DNA from: Phytophthora colocasiae
Taxonomy: Eukaryota; Oomycota; Peronosporomycetes; Peronosporales; Peronosporaceae
Length of the DNA: 64,000 nt
Reading direction: 5' to 3'
Assembly: GCA_018806915.1 (NCBI GenBank)
Contig: JAGKQI010000017.1
Span: forward strand, 36,191 to 100,190
Part shown: in pieces, positions 56,107 to 64,000 of the stretch
Layout: each line of letters opens with the position of its first letter
Position numbering within the stretch: position 1 is the first letter of the stretch
Position numbers and translations under genes: made by a program
The notes under the pieces: generated by a model
What the model was told of the DNA's origin: nothing
Database searches by the model: none
What the model saw: the letters and a program-made list of their open reading frames with translations, nothing else

Positions 56107-56757
56107 ATCAACCACGTGCTGCAACAATGGCTATTCGTGTTGTTGATTTCGCTGAAGGATTCGTACCAAATGTGTTGACCGGTGAGCTGGTGACTCCTCG
56201 CCCCCGTCCCTCTCCTCCACTCCACACCTCAAACACCACCACGACGACGATGTGAGCCTCTACTTGCCAGGATGTTGTACAAGACCGTACCGGGTTGGTC
56301 GTCTTTAAATTGAGTGTTAAACGTTGCAGCCGAGATCGATCGTGGTGTGAGCCTGCTTGTGTCGCACTGAGAGTACGGTATTGCTGTTAGTTAGGTGGTC
56401 GAGATGCAGTAGCGTTAATTATCAATTCATGTGCATTCAACATGATTATTTTTTTCACGGGTCATCAACGCAGTTTTTTTATCGTATTTACAAAATCCAT
56501 CAGAAGAGTAAGACTGAATTGTCGAACAGTGCTTAGGTTTAGATGTCCCGCTCACCTGTAGGCTCATTTGCTTACCCGCGCTGCCAGACATAGCCCAATG
56601 TCACGGATCACAACGCACTCAGCTTAGGGCTCGAATGCGCCCCATGCACCGTGTTGGGGTTGGTGAAGTGGCTACGGGACGGCAAAGGGTTGCGTGGTGA
56701 TGGGTGTAATCAATGCACCGAGCGGTAAATTTTTTGTTGTTCTTAGCCACCGTAATG
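55131..56757 (+). mobile_element. Repeat family E1, copy B
   Basis: Element-sense strand is plus. It starts AGACACAAGCTTTGTCTCTG, keeps the subterminal inverted repeat, and carries LLKNYPPIGIHNGRD (with an in-frame TAA a few codons later), VVDFAEGFVPNVLTGE and the VLGLVKWLRDGKG region. It ends inside TTCTTAGCCACCGTAATGG at about 56757, short of the end present in A and C. Non-autonomous by its broken frames. Confidence 0.7.
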
Positions 56758-58739
56758 GCGCGACGCTTTACGGCATTGATTCCTAAGGTAGGCGCCAGGA
56801 AACATCTTAGTTGGGCAATGTATAAATAGTGATCGAATGTCGATTTGTTGATGGCTATAGGTTAGGATGCTCAGACAATCGACTGTGCAAAGATTTTGTT
56901 GGTTTAACTTATCCTCAACATTCAAGTATACGTTGTTAAATTTAATTCGAGTGAATCAATGTATTGAAGCGCAAACGTAGCTTGTAATATCAAAGTAAAT
57001 GATAACACCATCACTTTATATATCGGTAGGTGTTTTGTTAAATGAAGATATCAATGCATGTATTGATAGCTCTATCACACATAACATCCATTAAAGCGGT
57101 TGAGATTATGTTTGTTTGTGGTGCTGTAGCTCTAGGTTGGGTCATCCACCCTGTGGTAGAACAGAATATATAGGACCGAAGTTCAGCATTATTGGGGTAT
57201 TTCCCGAGCAAAAAGCTGTAGAGATGATACAGCAACTCAATGCCAACCTATGTGGATACATGTTGCATTTCACGATTTCCTGTTTTTAGCCAAAATGCAT
57301 TCGCTTCTCCACTCAGGCACAACGCATCTAGATGGCGACATCGTTTTCATTTTATATAATAACTCTGTCAGAGTTCCTGAGTCTTTCAAGCAATCAAATT
57401 GCTGATGCTGTGTACTGTTCTAAGGTGGTAGTTGCCGTGGTGCTTTACCACGATGCTGATAAGTTGTGTACTGTTCTAAGTGTGGTAGCTGCTGTGGCGC
57501 TTTACCATGGTACGGAGTTCATTCAAAACCGCAAAGAAGCAACAGGAGAACTGCGTTACGAAGCCAGCTATGCTCGCTGGCGTTACCCTCGCGCGAGCAG
57601 ATCGTAGCGACATTAGCTCAACGCAACACTGGCACTAGCGGCGCGTTCAGCGCTGAAAATTAGAAGCACACGTGGGGTTAAGTTTTCTTCTTTACAGTAA
57701 AATATAAACGGCCGCCTATACACGACGTCCTTCTCAACATGACAGCTCGTCCTTATAGTGAAGCGTCCGGATTCGAGTCCCCATCGGCTGGGAACCATAG
57801 GGCGAATTCTGATCCGGTCATCAACGCCGTCGTTCGCCATTAGCGTTAGATCTGAGAGACAGTGAGCCAAATCTCCGTTTGTCGGGATGTAATCTTCCTA
57901 AATTACCAGCCCAAGCGAAGTCGTAGGAGCCTCCAGCTTCTGGAAAGCGCCGTTACTGGTGGCTTCCGAGATAGGACTCATTGTTGCTAAAGGTGATTCG
58001 CCACATCGTAAACTATACATGTCCATATCACAGATGAAATTTCGTACCGTAAAAGACACAATATGGCTATTGAATTTATTTTTGAACTCACAATCCAATA
58101 TTTACGATGGCAAAAGAAAGGGTTAACTCCATGTCCATTTGACAAATACATATTTGAGCATTTAGGCGAATTGAGTTCTATTAGTCTGCATAAGCCGACG
58201 TTCTCCCGCTGTGTCCTTTGCTTGGTCAGTCAGCATTACATTGATTTACCGGTCAATCTCAAGTTACAGGGTCGTTCAGAACTGAATTCAGAGCTCTGCC
58301 TTACATAATTTGAATCGATGTGCCGGGGCCCTGGGACCAAGTGCAAGCGGTCACGATAAAATGGCAGCAGGTGCAGGGGCACGAACCCTTAGTATCACAT
58401 CAGCCGGGTAGTCAAAAACAAACATAACCTACAGATAATTACTCTACTACTAACGATTTGATATACGTAATATCGATGCCACGTTTTAAAAAGTTTTCAA
58501 ATAAATGAATAATGATTTGTCGAACACGTCCGATAGAACATTTGGAGGTGGAGCTACGTTTTACGGCGACTGATACCTGCAAGTTTTTCTTTATGCGGTT
58601 CGCTTAATTTTATCAGTAGAAACCATACTGGTTCTGCCTTCGCGCGCAACCCGGTAGCTTAAAGCGCGTCTTATCAGCGGGTTTTTACGTAGGTTTACGC
58701 TTCGAGTACCAGTACACGCAACATTTTTTGATGACCATG
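56758..58739. other. Repeat-region spacer, no supported gene
   Basis: AT-rich, about 2 kb. A tandem pair of about 54 bp (TGTGTACTGTTCTAAGG and TGTGTACTGTTCTAAGT) lies at about 57411-57520. A B-box-like GGATTCGAGTCC at about 57768 and GGGTTCGTGCCCC on the minus strand near 58370 are reminiscent of tRNA-derived SINE promoters, but no tRNA cloverleaf can be drawn. The frame at 58063-58308 (GLTPCPFDKYIFEHLGELSS) is protein-like and unassigned. Confidence 0.4.
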
Positions 58740-59560
58740 AGACGGAGACTTTAATGGGGTCGTGATATTTCCACAGAGAGCAAATAGGCGTTTACATCCC
58801 GGACGATGGCGAACGCAAAACCCTTTCCGTAACAACAATTACCACCAAGTTTGGCAACGAAGTCGCAATTCCTTCCACGGCGGTGTTACTTGTCGGATCG
58901 AACACAAGATTATTTGCATACAAGATGGTTGCACGCTCCACCTCAGTATAGATTTTTCTGTCCAGCGATCTTATATCAGCATGATGTACCTTGACATTCC
59001 TGGAGCCTCGTATCGAGACGTGTTACTACAAAGCAAAGTGGTTGCAATTTGAGCCAAATTTTGCTGCAGCTCAATCCCAATACACGACCCAACTTCAGTT
59101 TCGAGAGCAACTTGAGCCATTAATATTCCCAACCCCAGATCCGAAATCCACGAAGACATCCGTAGATTGTAGATCAGGAATTGTGGTGAGAATATCGGAA
59201 ACACCAGTAGGAGTCACTTCACCAGTGTGGTGGTCAGGTGAATTAATCGCGAGTCGTGGCACAAAAGAAAATATCTTCGAGATCATGAGGTGTAGACCCA
59301 TTCGTGCGTTTACGTTGGCGCTCGCAATGACTCGGTCGGTTGCTTGAACACCAGTGAAGGTCTGGGAAATCCATTTAAGTTCGTGCCGTACGTTCGTTTG
59401 AGCGTCTTTAGCCTGATCTGGAGTTGACGCTGGTTTTACTGCTAAATGGCATTCCCAGCCACACGTGCCGCCAGGATATTCTTCGTCTTGCATCTAGTTC
59501 AGCCTTGGCTAGTTCGGTATAGTAGCAAATCTTCTTCGTCGGAAAAATCAGCCATCGCTT
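58740..59560 (-). pseudogene. DOT1-like SAM methyltransferase, broken
   Basis: DOT1-type enzymes methylate histone H3 using a class I SAM fold. On the minus strand: LKWISQTFTGVQATDRVIAS, then NARMGLHLMISKIFSFVPRL; TGEVTPTGVSDILTTIPDL; the SAM motif TDVFVDFGSGVGNI; after a shift MAQVALETEVGSCIGIELQQ; then in another frame ATILYANNLVFDPTSNTAVE (the NN-F motif) and SLPNLVVIVVTERV. The order DxGSGxGN, xxGIE, NNxxF matches the DOT1 catalytic core. Frame shifts at about 59130, 59000 and 58790 disable it. It lies between repeats, so it may have been carried by or trapped among transposons. Confidence 0.68.
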
Positions 59561-59689
59561 GATCAAGTAAAATAGCAACTGACATAGTCTACTAAAGATA
59601 TTTGGTCTTTTGAGAAAAAAGAACCGCCACAATAAAAATGTGGAGCTAAACATTTATTTAAATAGTACATATTTACTTTTGTTTTTGGC

Positions 59690-62412
59690 AAAGCGATTAT
59701 CAAAGCACAATAAATAGTCACTTTTGAGTAAAATAAAGAAAAGGTCACCAGAAAAGGTTCTCAAGACAAATTCTGAACCGTCGCTTGACTACACCAATCA
59801 GCGTGTCAGGATCTCGGAATGCACTCGGATTGGCTGGGAGATCTTTGACTTAAACATATAATCCAAAAGATCTTCGCGCGCGAAAAGTGTAATTCAACGT
59901 CCAACCATTCGCCCCGTGTCGTCGCTTTGAATGAGTCAGCCAATCAGAATGCATTCCGAAATCCTGACACGCTGATTGGCTCGTAGCTTCAACCCCACAT
60001 TCATCTTGGCCCAGTCAAGTGAGATGCAGCGATAGCGATCTCAAACGCGCCAAAATGCAAACCCAGTTCATTTCCAAATTTTCCTGGATCTGCACGGACC
60101 CTCCCCACGACACGAGTCGCAGTACTGCCAGCCGCCGTAAAACACCCGCCTCCTCCAGCTAACTGATCACAGTCGAGCTATGATCCTGCTCTCCGTACAC
60201 CACGTCGATCCACGCTCTTCGACATGATGCTCGCAACACTGCTGAAGAATTATCCACCTATTGGCATCCACAACGGACGAGACGCTATACATTAAAGTGA
60301 ACCATGCTATCTGCCATGCTGTCCGCGGCAACGATCACGACTCGCCATCGATCACCATGCGCAATGGTTCTGCCGATTGGCTGCAGCCACCTGCCGGTAC
60401 CACCTTCGTGGAATGATGCTCGCTGCTTGCAACAAACCATCGAGCATTTCTTCGGCGATGCTGCGGGTACTTCACGGAAAACGAGCTGCTTGATCTAGAA
60501 TGAGTCTGTGGCAAACATCAAACGCAACAAGGGCGAGATCTCGATGATGACTACAAGGCTTATACTGTTTTCGTGCTATCAGCACGCTTTCCTCCAGTTG
60601 CTCTGGTAAGCACTGTTTGCCATGTTGTGCCATATCAACCACGTGCTGCAACAATGGCTATTCGTGTTGTTGATTTCGCTGAAGGATTCGTACCAAATGT
60701 GTTGACCGGTGAGCTGGTGACTCTCGCCCCCGTCCCTCCCTCCACCCACACCAAACACCACCACCACGACGATGTGAGCCTCTACTTGCCAGGATGTTGT
60801 ACAAGACCGTACCGGGTTGGTCGTCTTTAAATTGAGTGTTAAACGTTGCAGCCGAGATCGATCGGTGGTCTCGCTTGTGTCGCACTGAGAGTACGGTATT
60901 GCTGTTAGTTAGGTGGTCGAGATGCAGTAGCGTTAATTATCAATTCATGTGCATTCAACATGATTATTTTTTCACGGGTCATCAACGCAGTTTTTTATCG
61001 TATTTACAAAATCCATCAGAAGAGTAAGACTGAATTGTCGAACAGTGCTTAGGCTTAGATGTCCTACTCACCTGTAGGCTCATTTTGCTTCTACCTGTGG
61101 TGCCAGACATAGCCCAATGCTGCACGGACATCATTAAACGCACTCCAGCTTTAGGGGTTCGGAATGCGCCCCATGCAACCGTGTTGGGGTTGGTGAAGTG
61201 GCTACGGGACGGCAAAGGGGTTGCGTGGTGATGGGGTGTAATCAATGCACCGAGCGGTAAATTTTTGTGTTGTTCTTAGCCAACTGTAATGTCACTAAGG
61301 TGGTTAAAACATTGTGATACTTCTGATTCTTCTTACCATTTATACTGATATAACCAGAAGCTACTCGTGCACTGATCACATTGATGATGTGAAAGCAATC
61401 CGTACATGGTGGCCGCAGGATTTGGCGTAACTCGTAGGTGAGATGGATTGAAAATCTTGATACTGAGCAAACTTGACCCAGCTTGACATCTAAACAAACA
61501 CATCAATGATGTGGCCAACTATTTCTCAGTCAACCCACTATAAATTTTGTCAGGGTATACATTTTGGTGGATAATAATTGTGCCATTACAAAATAAAAAC
61601 AAATGATTGCTTCTGGACCAATAGTCTTGAATTAAGTATACAATGTAAACACAGCACTAATAATGGGTGCACTTCCAGCTCTGGTTCGCCAACATTTAAA
61701 ACAACGATTCCAGGACCCGGCCGCACAAGATCTTTCTTTCCGCAGCTTTCTTCCGCAACTATCAGAGTGTTCTTGAGCTTGTAAGCAAGGTTGAAACTAA
61801 TCGTAGGTTTCCTTTGCCAGAAAAACAACTCTCTGGGCAAATAGAAATGGGAGTGGAATTTTTCCCAGCACGTAAGATCAGCATCAGGACACATGTAAGC
61901 TTCTTTGGTTTGTTGCTGAACACTCCACGACACAAACACACGTTGTGATTTCTGCAATAATCTGTTTTCTCAGTCGGCCATCGGTCCTCCCATCGATTAA
62001 AACAACACATCCTCTGCGCAAGTGTTTGGCCACAATCCTGAAAACCTCGCCTCGATGCAACTGCTGTACAGTTCTTACGGGGACTTTCGTCAGCATTCTC
62101 ACCGACACGAATAGCTCTCGGGGACTAGTGTGAGGTCAAATGCTTTCCACTTGGTCCTCCAAACGCGTAGCCTCAAACGCCATTCTGCTATCGCTTGGAG
62201 CATCTTACCCACCTCCTCGATATTAATTTTGAAGTTAAAGTTCAATGACAAATGTCCTGTGCGAATCGCGTTGTTTTGCCATATCAACCACACAACGGCG
62301 GGGTGAGATAAGCATTTGATCTTGCAATATCGATCAGGGCCAACGCCAACTTCTTATGCCATTTTTTGTAGGAATGTCCATCAGCGAGAGAAAACCGGGC
62401 ACGAATTTGGAT
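59690..62412 (+). mobile_element. Repeat family E1, copy C (longest)
   Basis: Element-sense strand is plus. The left end is truncated: AAGCGATTATC joins unrelated sequence at 59690. It matches copies A and B to about 61300, then copy A alone, and finally AGCGAGAGAAAACCGGGCACGAATTTGG near 62373, which pairs with 47555-47597 of A. The 540 bp at about 61830-62370 are present only here. Protein-like pieces on plus: SLELSIQCKHSTNNGCTS, GPGRTRSFFPQLS, and LPEKQLSGQIEMGVEFFPAR; none forms a long frame. Best template for reconstructing the family's structure. Confidence 0.68.
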
Positions 62413-62559
62413 CTAGACGATCCACCCCCTGGCATGAACTGGTTGTATTGCTTCACGGCCACGGGGTGCTACGAACGTTTGCGAAGGTTAGCTCCAACTG
62501 GTGTTCGACATTAGCTTCACCCAGGATCCATAGTTCTTGGAATTAGACACAATTTGGAA

Positions 62560-63990
62560 CAACGCTACTGTCGCACCAAGATGCCGTGCCACTATTCCGC
62601 ATGCCTTCCTCGGCAGAAACTCCTTGGCGAAAAATCAAAGCCACGAGATGACTGTTGCTTTATCCAGCATAGCGTGGCGCGGAAAATGTTTACTTGTTCC
62701 TCGAACCGTTCCACGTCCATATAATCCTCGCAGACGCAATGCTTGAAGTAATTGAATAGAGGTGTAGTAGTTGTTTCGGTATGAGTGATGCGATTTGAAA
62801 CCATAGATAGGTCGAGCCGTACTCTCCAGTACTTAGGCTCCGAATCGTAGAAACCTTCTCCGTGACCCATTCCTGTTGCAATCGCAAACGCTTCATCCAA
62901 GTTGGTACTACCCCATCGAGCTCGAAGCCTCGGTGACGTCACTCATTGCAATGCAATCTGTAGTTGATTGCCATCCATGATGCTGCGCAGCACAGCATAT
63001 ATAGTCGAAAGTGATATTTGCCAGTCGGCTTCGTCGGATTGTAAAATCGATCATATGACGGCCGAAACTTGGAACGACATGCTATACTGCTCTCGTCGAG
63101 AGCCACGTTGGAACGACCAACTTCTATATACCTGACCACCAGTAAGATTTGCAACAAATTAAGTGAGCGCTCGGATTCGGAGCAGCTGGATCGCGGTTTG
63201 TTGATGGAGGTGGTACGGGCAAGAAGCAAAACACTTTCGAACCAGTGGTTTGGAATCGTCGTAGGGGCATGATTTGTTCCAGTCCAGACGAAGTGCCATT
63301 TGGATAATGAATGTCTTCGGTTGAACGCCCCAATAGTTGGGTATACTCACCCTTTGTTGTTGATGCTCATGTAAAACAACTTTAATCCCGATGAATTTCA
63401 TCAGTTCAGCCAGAGTAACATTGCGGCGGCTGCAGTTTGGGTACACCCTTTACAACTGCATAGGCGTTGGTTTCCCATTCACGACCTGGCGTTGAAGTAT
63501 AACAATGGGATATAGGCAAGAAAATCCTCGACGAAGCCGAATGGGTGAAGAGTCTGCAGAGATTCTGATCTCACTCGAGTCTTAGTTGGATCCTATCACT
63601 TCATGTGTGTAGAGATCGTCTGGAGCTCTCCAATTCAAGTCTCGGATCAAACTTCATGCTCTTTTATTGCTTCTACTCTCACCAAGGCTAGTGGGAAGCG
63701 GACGGTCTGGGTCAATAACCCGCCAAAGTTTCCATCTCCACAAGGTCCTCGATTGGAGCATCCGGATGGGAGTGATTCTTCTTCTGGGACGGAAATTACC
63801 GTGCTTCCAAGTTGGTTTTGCTGTCGTTCGTGTCAAGCAGCCTGTAGTTTTCAATACCGGCGTTGGACAAACGCCGATTTCCAGCGAGTGGACTTGGTTC
63901 TGGAACAAGCTATCCAGCCACCGAATCTCGTACTTCATTACGGTCTTTTTTTGTTTGGATCGCCGACAAACTCTGTCCGGCAACCATGTA
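62560..63990 (-). pseudogene. piggyBac-like transposase remnant
   Basis: DDE transposase of the PGBD group. Read on minus: KYEIRWLDSLFQNQVHSLEI near 63930 (N-terminal segment of oomycete piggyBac-like proteins, as I remember them); VTLAELMKFIGIK near 63410; PNYWGVQPKTFIIQMALRLD; NVALDESSIACRSKFRPSYD, the first DDE Asp; FYNPTKPTGKYHFRLYMLCC; the second Asp region is not clear; then PLFNYFKHC and FRATLCWIKQQSSRGFDFSP, resembling the GTVRxNRKxxP part. Frames change at least five times, so it is inactive. The 5' end may extend beyond the window. Confidence 0.7.
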
Positions 63991-64000
63991 TGAATTCCCA

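Noticed and set aside
57750..57800. Possible tRNA from a T-loop-like GGATTCGAGTCC
   Set aside because: No acceptor, D or anticodon stems can be drawn around it.

Overview
The window looks like nuclear DNA from an oomycete, most likely Phytophthora or a close relative. The evidence is short GT-AG introns (about 55-95 bp), closely packed genes on both strands, paired CCAAT boxes in promoters, a Crinkler (CRN) type effector with an LxLFLAx motif fused to a kinase, a GH72-like glucan-modifying enzyme, an SLC35-type transporter, and a repeat-rich tail with piggyBac-like and chromodomain-bearing transposon remnants. No tRNA, rRNA, CRISPR array or prokaryotic operon was recognised.

Layout. (1) 0.3-5 kb: two decayed housekeeping genes, a WLM/Wss1-type metalloprotease (+) and a VPS11-like HOPS/CORVET subunit (-). 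(2) 5.4-13.4 kb: an unrecognised minus-strand gene, an XRCC4-like gene, a 271-bp MITE, an SLC35 transporter, a UBE2G-type E2 enzyme, phosphoglycerate mutase, and a divergent pair of mitochondrial helical-repeat proteins. (3) 13.5-18.5 kb: a cysteine-rich membrane protein with an astacin domain lacking its catalytic Glu, and a carnitine acyltransferase. (4) 18.9-31.8 kb: coiled-coil genes, a type II PI4-kinase-like gene, a Rid-family protein, a SET protein, a UQCC5/SMIM4-like microprotein, a HAD phosphatase and a PX protein. (5) 32.8-41.4 kb: a large unrecognised protein, three intact WrbA-type quinone reductases plus a broken fourth, and a CRN-kinase gene lying between two of them. (6) 42.6-47.5 kb: a broken GH72-like gene, a broken folate/biopterin-transporter-like gene and a chromodomain retroelement tail. 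(7) 47.5-64 kb: a repeat region with four copies of one mobile-element family, two of which form a large inverted repeat around a 1.2-kb loop, a DOT1-like methyltransferase remnant and a piggyBac-like transposase remnant.

Many conserved genes are interrupted by single-base indels, often in short homopolymers (PGAM, E2, SLC35, PI4K, HAD, CRN). Others nearby are completely open: three coiled-coil genes, three WrbA copies, Rid and UQCC5. I therefore treat sparse one-base shifts as possible sequence errors. The dense damage in 0.3-5 kb and in 42-64 kb is treated as real decay. Spliced coordinates below are outer spans; exon borders are given where a GT-AG pair preserves the frame.

Functionally this is mostly a core-genome segment (glycolysis, ubiquitin transfer, mitochondrial functions, lipid signalling) that passes into an accessory segment (redox enzyme array, effector, cell-wall enzyme, transposons). 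Nothing here proves a new system. The items most worth checking are the WrbA/CRN cluster, the catalytically altered astacin protein, the long inverted repeat and the unidentified element family.
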